Of a stretch of 23,336 nucleotides of DNA, positions 7,492 to 16,091 are shown one piece after another (within the stretch, counting starts at the first letter, position 1; the number at the start of each line of letters is the position of its first letter). The notes beneath the pieces are model-generated. The model saw only the letters and a list, made by a program, of their open reading frames with translations. It did no database searches and was not told the DNA's origin. The position numbers and the translations under genes are program-made. Origin of the DNA: Cellvibrionaceae bacterium (GTDB lineage: Bacteria; Pseudomonadota; Gammaproteobacteria; Pseudomonadales; Cellvibrionaceae). The stretch lies in the NCBI GenBank assembly GCA_021151695.1, contig JAGKWU010000028.1, forward strand, positions 1-23,336, read 5' to 3'.

Positions 7492-7824
7492 CTACTCGCC
7501 AGATTCCTTCAACATACTATTCAACCCTTCCATATCAGCACGCGCTATAGCGCGCTCATCGAGTTTGCTGCGGGCGGCTTCGGGGAGGTCGGTGTATTGG
7601 ATTACGCCGCGGTCTACTAGCACTATGACAACATCTTCGAGTACGCGGATCAGTTCCAGGTCGGAGGAGTTGAGGGCGTCGAGGCGGGCTTTTACTTCTT
7701 CTTTTACGCGCAGCCAGTTTTGCAGCTCTTCGCTTTCTACGGCCAGATTTTCGCTCATGCCCTCAAAGGGTTGATACTCGACTCGCAACAACCGCCCCTG
7801 GGCATCGCGCTGTACATAAACCAT
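7492..7824 (-). CDS. Small flagellar-cluster protein, 'tryptophan synthase beta-like'
   Basis: This is a 110-residue protein beginning MVYVQRDAQGRLLRVE. The start at 7824 is chosen over a longer frame reaching 8037 because GGAGGA lies just before it and the extra N-terminal stretch translates a palindromic repeat. Proteins of this look sit next to flagellar genes in Pseudomonas-type genomes and are often labelled tryptophan synthase subunit beta-like, though the size and lack of PLP motifs show it is not that enzyme. A short beta-hairpin start, an acidic middle and helical segments are all I can see. It is the last gene on the flagellar strand before the bidirectional terminator. Function unknown. 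Confidence 0.7.
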   Translation of the reverse strand: MVYVQRDAQGRLLRVEYQPFEGMSENLAVESEELQNWLRVKEEVKARLDALNSSDLELIRVLEDVVIVLVDRGVIQYTDLPEAARSKLDERAIARADMEGLNSMLKESGE

Positions 7825-8137
7825 GTTTTTCCTCCGCCATCCTGTAAAAAAGCTTCGCAAGGATGTTACAAGGTTTTTTTGGCTATTAACACCACTGGCA
7901 CCGCTGCCCTGGCCGCTGTAGGAGCGCTCTACAGCGGCAAAGCCGTTGGTTGCGCAATCTGCAGAGGCGAAGCCGTTTTTGGAAAGCTCCGCAGTGATAG
8001 TGTTAAGGACATGGGAGCGCGAATCCAGGCCGCTCATGGCGTTAGACCTCTCGATGAATGTGATGTTGGATGCAAGCCGTTGATGTGCAAGCTCACAGGT
8101 GTTGCGCGAGCTTAAGCCTGCAACGCGAGGCTGACCT
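7825..8137. other. 313-base gap with palindromic (REP-like) element
   Basis: No credible gene. It holds the 10-bp-stem palindrome at 7912-7938 and two related motifs (GGCAAAGCCGTT and GGCGAAGCCGTT) to its right, suggesting a decayed REP/BIME-type unit. The gap separates the 345-residue flagellar protein gene from the 110-residue gene. Open frames through it have no ribosome site. Confidence 0.5.
7912..7938. repeat. REP-like palindrome
   Basis: GCCGCTGTAG (7912-7921) and CTACAGCGGC (7929-7938) are perfect inverted copies around GAGCGCT, itself nearly palindromic. The TGTAGGAGCG core resembles extragenic palindromes common in pseudomonads. Only one copy is seen in this window, so the repeat nature needs genome data. 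Confidence 0.55.
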
Positions 8138-9175
8138 TTAGGACAGCAAGCTGACGACAGCGAAGCGCGTGAGCTGGGCCTGGGCCACTACGGTTTGCGA
8201 GACAACCGCATAACTGGAGGATTTGCGGCTGTTGATGTTAAACACCGCGCCGGCAAACGTGCGCGCCCACTGTTGTTCGTCCAGGCTTTCCTGTCGCGCG
8301 AGAAAATCGCGCACATCCTGTTGGCGCTGGTTGATCTGCTCGCGCAGATTGCCCACCTTGTCGAGCATGGACACCACTGAATCCAGCAGCTGGCGCAATT
8401 CGCGAAAGGAATCGCGGGCGAGTGCTGGATTAAATTCTGGCAACCCGTCTTCGTGGGTTTGGGCAGCGGTTGGCTGTTCGCTGAAGAGCTTGCCCTCACC
8501 TTTTACACGCAGCTGATCCTTAAGCACCTGCCAATCATTTTCGGGCATGGAAAATTTGAGTTTGCCGTCTTGATCAAGCTCGGCGCGAATACCGGCAGAA
8601 CCTAAACCGCTGTTGAGCCGGCGCAGAATCTGCTCCTCGCTCATGCCATCGTCCAGCACTACCGCGAGAGGTTCTGACAGTGCCCGCCCGCCGCTGAAAA
8701 CCAGGGTTTCTTTGCCGGAGTGCTGGATAGCCTCAAGGGAATCCAGGCCCTGCACACTAAAGCGGCTACGCAGCGGTTCGTTAAGACGCAGCTTGAAGCT
8801 GGCATCCAGCGACTGCGCCGTGCGTTTGCTGCGCTCGCTGAGTAAATCATTAACTTGCTGTAACCCCTGAACCAGAGGCTCGCGATCACTGACGCTTTGC
8901 GGTGAGCTAAGTTGGCGACTGAGGTTGAGTTTTAGCGCTGACAATTGATTGGCAAGCTCGCCCAAATAGCGGTCGGTGCTTTGCATGGCTGACAGCTGCT
9001 GGTTGAGCTGGAGATTAAAACCTCCACTGCTGCCAGCGGCTTTGGCCGGACGCGCCTCGCTGGCTTTTGCTTCTGTGCCTGCCGCGCGTGCCGCATCGGT
9101 CGACAACACTCGCCCTTTGCTGCGAGCCCGGGTGTCGGTATTACTGCTAAGAGGAAGTTGCTTTTCAACTTTCAT
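8138..9175 (-). CDS. Uncharacterised flagella-associated protein with flagellin_IN-like module
   Basis: This 345-residue protein is encoded 18 bases after flgL on the same strand, so probably co-transcribed. A low-complexity basic/Ala-rich head (1-50) precedes a helical segment (about 52-125). A beta-rich middle (about 130-215, including FSGGRALSEPL, DDGMSEEQILRRLNSGLGSAGIRAEL and DGKLKFS) resembles the flagellin_IN repeat of FliD and flagellins. A long helical C-terminus (about 250-345) ends in a hydrophobic segment QLTRFAVVSLLS that recalls the end of FlgL (INQLSLFSLL). I infer an exported filament, junction or chaperone-type component. No family name is recognised. There is no signal peptide, as expected for flagellar type III export. 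Confidence 0.65.
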   Translation of the reverse strand: MKVEKQLPLSSNTDTRARSKGRVLSTDAARAAGTEAKASEARPAKAAGSSGGFNLQLNQQLSAMQSTDRYLGELANQLSALKLNLSRQLSSPQSVSDREPLVQGLQQVNDLLSERSKRTAQSLDASFKLRLNEPLRSRFSVQGLDSLEAIQHSGKETLVFSGGRALSEPLAVVLDDGMSEEQILRRLNSGLGSAGIRAELDQDGKLKFSMPENDWQVLKDQLRVKGEGKLFSEQPTAAQTHEDGLPEFNPALARDSFRELRQLLDSVVSMLDKVGNLREQINQRQQDVRDFLARQESLDEQQWARTFAGAVFNINSRKSSSYAVVSQTVVAQAQLTRFAVVSLLS

Positions 9176-9193
9176 GTTGGCGATCTCCCGGGC

Positions 9194-10108
9194 TTACAGC
9201 AGGCTGAACAGGGACAATTGATTGATCTTGAGATAGGTCTTCTGGGTTGCCTGCAATGCCATTTGGTAGTTGTTGAGGTCGATAGAAGCCCCGGCGTAAT
9301 CCAGGCTGGAAAGTTCGCCCTCAATTTTCTGGTTGACCAGGGACACCTCATCGTTACCACTGCCCAGCAATGTCAGGGTGTTCTGGCGTCCGCCCAGCTC
9401 GGTGATACTGCCCAACAGTTTGCCGTGGGTATCGTCGAGCTGATCCATAGTATCGGTAATCTGCTGGTGCACAGCCGGATTGGTCACATCCAACGCCGGA
9501 TCTTTTAGCATGGTCACCAATGCGTGCAAATCGTTGAGCATGTCCGCTCCGCTACCGAAGATGGACTGGGCCGTAACATTCTCCTCCACCAGCACACCGT
9601 TGGCGACAGCCGCCTGGCGGGTTTTGTCGTTGCCAGTGGTCGCATAGGTTTGTGTGGCGGCATCCCAGGTGACAGCCTGGGTATCGCTCAAGGTGCCGGA
9701 GAACAAATAGCGGCCCTCTTCATCGCGCACATTGGTAGAGGTATAGAGGGTTTCCTCGATGTTCTCCAGTTCGCCGGCGATGGCCGCCAGGTCGGCGTTG
9801 GTGTTGGAGCCGTTGGCCGCCCAGAGCAAACGGTCACGCACGTTGAGCATCAGATCCGAAATTGATGTGAGATTAGCTTCCTGGGTGGACAGGTTGCTCG
9901 ATACATTGTCGATATTTTTGCGGTACTGGGTCAGGCTCGCCTCTTCGCGCTGTACACGCATCACACGCACGCTGGCAATAGGATCGTCAGACGGCAATTG
10001 CATACGCTTGTTGGTCGCCATTTGCTGCATCAGCTTGCTCAGCTGGGCTGAGTTGCCGTTCATGGAATTGTGCATGGTGGCGGTGATCTGGGCGTTGGTA
10101 ATGCGCAT
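9194..10108 (-). CDS. flgL: Flagellar hook-filament junction protein FlgL (HAP3)
   Basis: This 304-residue protein has the paired terminal helices of HAP3: the N-terminus MRITNAQITATMHNSM with LPSDDPIASVRVM (38-50), and the C-terminus with YQMALQATQKTYLKINQLSL. It joins the hook-distal FlgK ring to the filament and is exported by the flagellar type III system. Length is close to the enteric protein and shorter than Pseudomonas FlgL, meaning a small surface domain. CGAGG sits about 7 bases before ATG 10108. It follows flgK after a 72-base gap. Confidence 0.95.
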   Translation of the reverse strand: MRITNAQITATMHNSMNGNSAQLSKLMQQMATNKRMQLPSDDPIASVRVMRVQREEASLTQYRKNIDNVSSNLSTQEANLTSISDLMLNVRDRLLWAANGSNTNADLAAIAGELENIEETLYTSTNVRDEEGRYLFSGTLSDTQAVTWDAATQTYATTGNDKTRQAAVANGVLVEENVTAQSIFGSGADMLNDLHALVTMLKDPALDVTNPAVHQQITDTMDQLDDTHGKLLGSITELGGRQNTLTLLGSGNDEVSLVNQKIEGELSSLDYAGASIDLNNYQMALQATQKTYLKINQLSLFSLL

Positions 10109-10180
10109 GCCGGGCCTCGTTAAAGTAGTGTGTGGATGACTGCTTATGAATGGCTGTTTATGAAAGCCTGGGTGGCGGCC

Positions 10181-11545
10181 TTAGAAGGCAGCAAGCATGT
10201 CATCAAACAATTGGTTGGCGGTGGAGATGACTTTCATATTGGCTTGATAGGCCTGCTGGTAAGTCATCAGGCTCACTGCCTCTTCATCCAGGCTGACGGC
10301 GCTGACGCTGTCGCGCTGTGATTGCGCCTGGGCAGTTACGGTGGTGGATGACTCCAGATCCGCCTGGTTCTGGCGGCTATCGCTGGCGAGGCGTCCGATC
10401 ATGCCGGTGTAGGCATCGTTCAGGCTTACCGAGCTGCCATCCAGCGTAATGTTCTGGTGCTTAACGGCCAGCATATCCAGCAAGGTTTCGTTATTGCCTG
10501 TCTCGCCCGCTACCGATGAAAACGCCAGTTGCTCCGGGGTGAGATTGTTTACCTTGAGCATGTTGTTAACGCTGGTGGGATCGTAAGTCAGCAGCGGCTG
10601 GCCGGGATTGCCAGCCAGGTCAAACCCGGTGCCCTGCACGTTGTTGATCATTTGCGAAAACTGGTCGGCCATCTGGTGTAGCCTGTCTTGCGCGGGGCGC
10701 AGCTGTTGGTATTCGGTATCGTAGAGGCCGCCGAAAGCACCGCCGAAGCCATCCTGTTTCATGGGAAAGCTGGTGCCGACAAAGGACAGGTCTACCTGTT
10801 GTTCGCCCGTCGCCAGTACCGATATTTGCAGCTGGCCGGATGAGACGCCGGCCACCAAAGGCTGGCCATTGGCGAGGGACACACTCAGCGCGCCGTCGGG
10901 TGTTTCGTTAACGCGAATGGACGCGTACTGACTCAGGTCTTTCACCAGGCTGTCGCGGTGATCGCGCAGTGCCGTGGTATCGCCTTTGACCGCTTCTGTC
11001 TCGACAATTTTTTTGTTGAGCTTGGCGAGATTGTCGGTGATGCCGTTGATTTCAGTTGCCATGGCGGTGCGCTGTTCATGTAGCGCGTTCACCTGGGCAT
11101 TGATGTTGCCACCGAGGCTGTTAAAACGCTGGGCCAAGTTGCCGGCCTCAGCCAGTACCTGCTGGCGCAGGGCGATGGAGTTGGGTGTCGCGCTGGTTTC
11201 GCTCAGGGCGGCAAAGAATTGATCCAGGCCGATACTGATGCTGGAACCATCACCGGACATCAGCCCTTCCATCGCGGTCAAATAATCCTGGCTGCTGCTG
11301 TGGTAATTCTGCTCGGTAGTCGCACGCCAGAGTTGCTGGTTGCGAAAATCGCTCGCCATGCGGCGAATACTACTCACCTCAACACCATTGCCAGGGTTAA
11401 GTGCACCCGGGCCGGCAAGTGATGCCGTTACCATATCCAGGCGACTGAAACCGGGCGTGTTGACGTTGGCAATATTCTGGCCAGTGGTCGCTATGCCCAC
11501 TTGCGCTGCACGCACGCCGCTCAGGGCTATTTGGCTAATACTCAT
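10181..11545 (-). CDS. flgK: Flagellar hook-associated protein FlgK (HAP1)
   Basis: This 454-residue protein forms the first junction ring on the hook. It has the conserved start with ALSGVRAAQ followed by ANVNTPGFSR, and the C-terminal SLMTYQQAYQANMKVISTAN typical of hook/HAP axial proteins. It is shorter than E. coli (about 547) and Pseudomonas FlgK, mainly in the central domain. It starts 11 bases downstream of the flgJ stop, with AGGGA ahead of ATG 11545. Part of the flgFGHIJKL block. Confidence 0.95.
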   Translation of the reverse strand: MSISQIALSGVRAAQVGIATTGQNIANVNTPGFSRLDMVTASLAGPGALNPGNGVEVSSIRRMASDFRNQQLWRATTEQNYHSSSQDYLTAMEGLMSGDGSSISIGLDQFFAALSETSATPNSIALRQQVLAEAGNLAQRFNSLGGNINAQVNALHEQRTAMATEINGITDNLAKLNKKIVETEAVKGDTTALRDHRDSLVKDLSQYASIRVNETPDGALSVSLANGQPLVAGVSSGQLQISVLATGEQQVDLSFVGTSFPMKQDGFGGAFGGLYDTEYQQLRPAQDRLHQMADQFSQMINNVQGTGFDLAGNPGQPLLTYDPTSVNNMLKVNNLTPEQLAFSSVAGETGNNETLLDMLAVKHQNITLDGSSVSLNDAYTGMIGRLASDSRQNQADLESSTTVTAQAQSQRDSVSAVSLDEEAVSLMTYQQAYQANMKVISTANQLFDDMLAAF

Positions 11546-11556
11546 AGGTCTGTTCC

Positions 11557-12678
11557 CTATTCACCTTGCCCCTGGCGGGTGCTGGTGGATGTGTTGGTAG
11601 ACTCACGGGTCGGCTCAACGGCCGATGTGACACTCTTCTCTGTTAAGGCGACTGAAACCGGTGCCAACTTAAATCTTTCCTGGCCGGGAATGAGCGGAAT
11701 TACACTCGCTGCAGAGGTATTTTCCGAATTAGTTGTGGACGTAGGATTGAGTGCAGCAGACACAGCGCTTTCGACCGGATGCTGCAGCAGATCAGCGAGC
11801 ACTTTGCCGGTGTAATCACGGGTTTCTTTAAAAGGAATTTGTTTGATCCAGGAGGCGGTGCTGACCTCGCCGCGGCGCGGATCACCATTGTGCGCGAGCC
11901 ACTCGTCGACGCGCGCGGGGCCGGCGTTGTAGGCCGCAACCGCCAGCGCTTGATTGCCGTCGTAACGGTTCAGCATTTTGTGCAAAAAGGCACTGCCTAA
12001 TTGCTTGTTGTAGTCGGCATCGCGGGTGAGGCGGCTGCGGCTGAAACCCAGGCCCAGTTCGTCGGCCATATCGCGGGCGGTATCGGGCATCAACTGCATC
12101 ACACCCAAAGCGCCGCGCTCAGAAACGGCATCTACTCGCCCGCCGGATTCCTGACGAATCACCGAGTCCACCAGTGCTTTGAAACCGGCTGAACCCTTGT
12201 GCCACACATTGGCGAGGCTATCCAGGCCGCGCTGCCAACCTTGCTGCAGCTCACCGAGATGACGACTGGCAGCCATGCTGGCGCGAGCGGGTAAATCGGC
12301 GGCGCGCGCCAGTTGGCTGGCTTGCTCCAGGCCCTGAATGCCGGCGGATTTACTGTCGGAAGATTGGGCACCAGAGAGCTGCTTGACCAGCATGTCGGCT
12401 ATGCCAGTTTGCTTTTTGCTGGCGAGGCTCTGGGCCAGGTTGTCATCGTAAAAATCGCGCAGCGTGTCCAGCTCGCGGCTGTGCATGGGGTTGTCGGCGG
12501 CGAGCACGTCGCCGGCCTTGCGCATCTGGCGCAGTACCTGTTGCAAAAACAGGGCTTCAAACTGTTCGGCAGCGGCTTGCAGACGCGCGCTCTGGCCTGA
12601 AACTTGGCCCGAGACTTTACCATCGCCAGCAGCTTCAAATGACGAAGAAACAGAAGAAGAAAGAGACTGAATATTCAT
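11557..12678 (-). CDS. flgJ: FlgJ: rod-cap domain fused to SLT lytic transglycosylase
   Basis: This is a 373-residue protein. The N-terminal rod-binding domain (about 30-102, with AAAEQFEALFLQQVLRQMRK) caps the growing rod. The C-terminal domain (about 163-300) opens the peptidoglycan but is not the usual GH73 glucosaminidase. It shows SLT/GH23 lytic transglycosylase motifs: RQESGG with catalytic Glu177, GALGVMQLMP (189-198), AVAAYNAGP (246-254) and a late RDYTGKVL. A linker (about 103-160) joins them, and about 70 Ser/Thr-rich residues follow. Genomic place between flgI and flgK confirms the FlgJ role. The protein should reach the periplasm by the flagellar export route, as no signal peptide is visible. 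The ribosome site before ATG 12678 is weak. Confidence 0.92.
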   Translation of the reverse strand: MNIQSLSSSVSSSFEAAGDGKVSGQVSGQSARLQAAAEQFEALFLQQVLRQMRKAGDVLAADNPMHSRELDTLRDFYDDNLAQSLASKKQTGIADMLVKQLSGAQSSDSKSAGIQGLEQASQLARAADLPARASMAASRHLGELQQGWQRGLDSLANVWHKGSAGFKALVDSVIRQESGGRVDAVSERGALGVMQLMPDTARDMADELGLGFSRSRLTRDADYNKQLGSAFLHKMLNRYDGNQALAVAAYNAGPARVDEWLAHNGDPRRGEVSTASWIKQIPFKETRDYTGKVLADLLQHPVESAVSAALNPTSTTNSENTSAASVIPLIPGQERFKLAPVSVALTEKSVTSAVEPTRESTNTSTSTRQGQGE

Positions 12679-12702
12679 GGCGCGTTCGCTAAAGCCTTAG
12701 GG

Positions 12703-13815
12703 TTAAATGACAATCAATTCGGCGTTGAGCGCACCCGCTTGCTCAAGTGCTTGCAGGATGCTCATCACATCGTCGGGCGTCGCGCCCAAACTGTTAACGG
12801 TGCTGATAATGCTGTCGAGGCTTGCGCCTTCAGGCCACTTGAACATACCGTTGGCCTCCTGGTTTACGTTGACATCCGAGCGCGGCACTACCGCTGTCTG
12901 GCCTTTGGAGAAAGCACCAGGTTGGCTGACTTGCGGCGCCTCTGTGATGGTGACGGTTAAGGTGCCGTGGCTGACCGCAGCGGCTTTCACACGCACGCCC
13001 TCACCCACCACTACTGTGCCGGTACGGCTATTGAAAACCACCTTGGGACGAGTGCGCCCGGCATCGACTTCCAGCCCTTCCAACATGGCAACAAAGCTAG
13101 TGCGTTGATCTGCATCGGAGGGCGCGGTCAGGTTTACGCGGGTGCCATTAACGGCCTTGGCAGTACCGGTTCCAAAACGGCCATTGATGGCATTGACGAC
13201 TTTAGTCGCCGTCTGGAAATTGGGTTGGCGCAGGCTGAGCACTATGTTTTTGCGCTCGCTGAAATCGCTGGGAATTTCGCGCTCTACACTGGCGCCATTG
13301 GCGATGCGGCCGGTATTGGAGGTGTTGATCGCCACACTCGAACCGCTGCCGCCCTGGGCATTCAGGCCACCAACAACGAGTGCACCTTGTGCCAGCGCAT
13401 AGGTTTCGCCATCCACACCTTGCAAGGGTGTCATCAGCAGCTGTCCGCCGCGCAGACTTTTGGCGTCGCCAAGGGACGATACGGTGACGTCCACCGTTTG
13501 ACCGGGGCCGTAGCCGGGCGGGATGGAAGCGGTAACCATCACCGCCGCCGCGTTTTTAAGTTTGGGGTCGGTACCGGGCGGCAAGTGAATGCCGAATTGC
13601 TTAACCATGTTGGCTACTGACTGACTGGTGAATTTGACCTGGTTTTTATCGCCTGTGCCATCCAACCCCACGACCAAACCATAGCCCACCAGCTGGTTGT
13701 GACGAATACCTTCGATATCCACCAGATCCATCAGCGGCACAGCATGCGCCGAGGCTGTCAGAAACAGGCTCAGCAGTACCAGCACAAGCACGCGAACAAG
13801 GGTCATGAAACGCAT
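12703..13815 (-). CDS. flgI: Flagellar P-ring protein FlgI
   Basis: This P-ring subunit assembles around the rod in the peptidoglycan layer with FlgA as chaperone. I place the start at ATG 13815 (370 residues). A TTG six codons upstream (13833) is possible, but the ATG gives a clean signal peptide, MRFMTLVR plus a Val/Leu core ending at SAHA. The mature protein begins with a typical DLVDIEGIRHNQLVGYGLVVGL stretch (two parts of the FlgI signature). LPPGTDPKLKNAAAVMVTA and VTSSLGDAKSLRGGQLLMTPL-type segments follow, and the C-terminus is ALEQAGALNAELIVI. It lies between flgH and flgJ as expected. Confidence 0.95.
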   Translation of the reverse strand: MRFMTLVRVLVLVLLSLFLTASAHAVPLMDLVDIEGIRHNQLVGYGLVVGLDGTGDKNQVKFTSQSVANMVKQFGIHLPPGTDPKLKNAAAVMVTASIPPGYGPGQTVDVTVSSLGDAKSLRGGQLLMTPLQGVDGETYALAQGALVVGGLNAQGGSGSSVAINTSNTGRIANGASVEREIPSDFSERKNIVLSLRQPNFQTATKVVNAINGRFGTGTAKAVNGTRVNLTAPSDADQRTSFVAMLEGLEVDAGRTRPKVVFNSRTGTVVVGEGVRVKAAAVSHGTLTVTITEAPQVSQPGAFSKGQTAVVPRSDVNVNQEANGMFKWPEGASLDSIISTVNSLGATPDDVMSILQALEQAGALNAELIVI

Positions 13816-13846
13816 AGCAATCAGTCTCGGCAAAACAGCGCTGTCC

Positions 13847-14527
13847 CTAGAAAGGGAACAGCGGGTGAGTGAAAAAACGGGTTAACCAGCCAGCGGAGTT
13901 GCTGTCGTTGAGCGTGCCACGCCCCGAATAGGAAATACGCGCATTGGCCACATTGAGGGACGACACCTGGTTGTTGTTGTTGATGTCTTCCAGACGCACC
14001 AAGCCACTCAGGCGAATAAATTCGTCACCTTGATTCAAGCGCAGCGCTTTCTCACCTTTGATCAGCAAGGTGCCGTTGGGCATGACCTGGTGAACAGTCA
14101 CGGCTATGCCGCCGCGCAAGGTATTTTGCTGGGAGCTTTTGGCGGTGCCGGTGAAATCCCGTGCGCTTTTCAGCGTGGTTTCGGTTTCGGGGACGTTCTT
14201 GCCCAAAATCTTGCCGGCGCCTATGCCCAGATCCGAGGTTTTGCCAAAGCTGGTATCGGCGCTTTTGCTCGACTGGGTGGATTCATCGAGCAATACCGTG
14301 AGTATGTCGCCCACGCGCAGGGCACGTTTGTCCTGCACTAATGAGCCGGCGCTGGTGGCGCGAAACAGGCCGCCGCTGGTGGTTGGCGGCTGGCTGTAAT
14401 CGAGCATGGGCGGCTGGTAATCGGCGGTGTCTTCCTCGTGTTTGCTGCCCATCTGGGCGCAACCGCTGAGCAGGATTACCGCCGAAAAGCCGAGACAGGT
14501 GGCAAGTCTGGACATCACGCTACTCAC
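13847..14527 (-). CDS. flgH: Flagellar L-ring lipoprotein FlgH
   Basis: This outer-membrane L-ring subunit (226 residues) has a lipoprotein signal with lipobox LSGC (20-23), so Cys23 is lipidated. Typical FlgH features are GGLFRATSAGSLVQDKRA, RVGDILTVLLDEST, LLIKGEKAL and the FIRLSGLVR segment (sequential in the middle and C-terminal half), with a final WLTRFF. The start as given is GTG 14525-14527, overlapping the flgG stop (GTGA). An ATG four codons later (14515) is an equally possible start and still leaves a full signal peptide. Neither has a strong ribosome site. Confidence 0.94.
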   Translation of the reverse strand: MSSVMSRLATCLGFSAVILLSGCAQMGSKHEEDTADYQPPMLDYSQPPTTSGGLFRATSAGSLVQDKRALRVGDILTVLLDESTQSSKSADTSFGKTSDLGIGAGKILGKNVPETETTLKSARDFTGTAKSSQQNTLRGGIAVTVHQVMPNGTLLIKGEKALRLNQGDEFIRLSGLVRLEDINNNNQVSSLNVANARISYSGRGTLNDSNSAGWLTRFFTHPLFPF

Positions 14528-15309
14528 ACGGTTTGGTTGAGGAATTGCTGCATGCTGGATGCGGCGTCCAACACCTTGGCGTTGGCTTCATAAGCGCGCT
14601 GGATGGAGATCATGGACACCATGGCTTCCACCACTTGCACGTTGGAACCTTCAAGCACGCCTTGTTTGATAGTGCCCAAACCTTCTTCGCCGGCAGTGCC
14701 TTCCACAGCTTCGCCGCTGGCGACTGTTTGCTTGTAGAGATTGCCACCCAGCGCCTCAAGGCCGGCCGGGTTGACGAAATTGGCGAGGGTAATTTTGCCC
14801 AGCTCTACCGGATTGGTACCGCCCGGCAGAATCGCCGTTACAGTGCCATCGCTGCCCACGGTAAAGCGGCTGGCGCCGGCGGGAACTTCAATGGCCGGGG
14901 TTAACGGCAAGCCCTGGGCGTTAACAATCATGCCCTCAGCGTTGAGCTGCAACTGGCCGCTCTCGGTGTAGTAAGTCTCGCCGTTGGGCGCTTCTACCTG
15001 GAAAAAGCCGTTGCCGATAATGGCCAGATCCATCGGCTGGCCGGTGGTTTGCACATTGCCTTCGGTGAAGACTTTCTGGGTGCCGGCTACACGCACGCCG
15101 CTACCCAGCTGAATGCCGGACGGCACTGTGTTGACTTGGTCGGCCTGGGCGCCCGGCTGCAATTCAATGGCGTAGAACAAATCTTCAAACACCGCGCGGT
15201 CGCTTTTAAAGCCGGCGGTGTTCACGTTGGCCAGGTTGTTGGCCACAGTGGCCATGGCCTTGTCTTGCGCGGCCAGGCCGGTTTTACTTACCCAAAGTGC
15301 TGAGCTCAT
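14524..15309 (-). CDS. flgG: Flagellar distal rod protein FlgG
   Basis: Standard length (261 residues) for the distal rod. N-terminal TGLAAQDKAMATVANNLANV followed by NTAGFKSDRA, GNVQTTGQPMDLAIIGNGFF in the middle, and C-terminal ISIQRAYEANAKVLDAASSM are hallmarks of FlgG. GAGGA precedes ATG 15309 by 7 bases. Its stop overlaps the flgH start, suggesting coupling. Confidence 0.96.
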   Translation of the reverse strand: MSSALWVSKTGLAAQDKAMATVANNLANVNTAGFKSDRAVFEDLFYAIELQPGAQADQVNTVPSGIQLGSGVRVAGTQKVFTEGNVQTTGQPMDLAIIGNGFFQVEAPNGETYYTESGQLQLNAEGMIVNAQGLPLTPAIEVPAGASRFTVGSDGTVTAILPGGTNPVELGKITLANFVNPAGLEALGGNLYKQTVASGEAVEGTAGEEGLGTIKQGVLEGSNVQVVEAMVSMISIQRAYEANAKVLDAASSMQQFLNQTV

Positions 15310-15339
15310 GCTGTAGTCCTCGTTATTAACGGCTGGGTG

Positions 15340-16068
15340 TTAACTGCCGCGAATCATGCGGTTGCCGGCTTCGGATAAATCCTCGGCGGCTTTCATCATT
15401 TTTACCTGGGTTTCAAACAGGCGATTAAGGCTCATGGAAGCCACCAGCTCGTCGATGGACGACACATTGCTGGACTCCAAATGGCCCGATGCCAAACGCA
15501 CCTGATCACTGGCTTCAGCGGTGGCACCGTTACTGGTTACCAGCATGCCGCTGGCATCTTTGGCGAGCTTGGCGGCGGGAATATCCACCAGCTTGATGCG
15601 CCCCACTTCGGTCGTCAGGGTTTCGCCCCTGGGACGAACAGACACAACGCCATCATTGCCGATATGAACTGAGTCGAAATCCGGCAGTGTGATTGGGCCG
15701 CCCTCCCCCATAACGGCGCGACCGCCAATGGTAAGACGCCCATCGGCATCAATTTGCATATTGCCGTTGCGGGTATATACCTCACCGGAACCGCTCTCCA
15801 ACGCAATCAGCCCGCGCCCCTGAATGGCAAAATCCAGATCGCGACCCGTCGCCATCAAGGGGCCGGGAGTCAGGTCGACACCGTTGTTTTGCGCGGCTGT
15901 CAGGTGGCGGCTGTCATAGCCATAGCCCTGGATATCCACAGCTTTGGCCTGCTCCAGATCAGCGCGAAAGCCGGTGGTGCTGACGTTGGCGAGATTGTTA
16001 GCGCGCACTTGCAACGAGGTTTGCGTGCGACTGGCGGCGGTCATGGCGGTATAGCCCAAACGGTCCAT
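15340..16068 (-). CDS. flgF: Flagellar proximal rod protein FlgF
   Basis: This 242-residue rod protein begins MDRLGYTAMTAASRTQ, with NNLANVSTTGFRADLEQ characteristic of FlgF, then TGRDLDFAIQGRGLIAL, and C-terminal SMSLNRLFETQVKMMKAAED. It lies between flgE and flgG. GAGG sits 7 bases before ATG 16068. It is a little shorter and more divergent than FlgG, as usual for the family. Confidence 0.95.
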   Translation of the reverse strand: MDRLGYTAMTAASRTQTSLQVRANNLANVSTTGFRADLEQAKAVDIQGYGYDSRHLTAAQNNGVDLTPGPLMATGRDLDFAIQGRGLIALESGSGEVYTRNGNMQIDADGRLTIGGRAVMGEGGPITLPDFDSVHIGNDGVVSVRPRGETLTTEVGRIKLVDIPAAKLAKDASGMLVTSNGATAEASDQVRLASGHLESSNVSSIDELVASMSLNRLFETQVKMMKAAEDLSEAGNRMIRGS

Positions 16069-16091
16069 AGGTTTGCCTCAATAAGCGGGAA

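Noticed and set aside
7825..8037. N-terminal extension of the 110-residue gene up to 8037
   Set aside because: It translates the REP-like palindrome and lacks a ribosome site, while GGAGGA sits right before the internal ATG at 7824.
8188..9221. Many long open frames on both strands across the flagellar genes
   Set aside because: They are GC-bias shadows of flagellar genes without ribosome sites or recognisable products.
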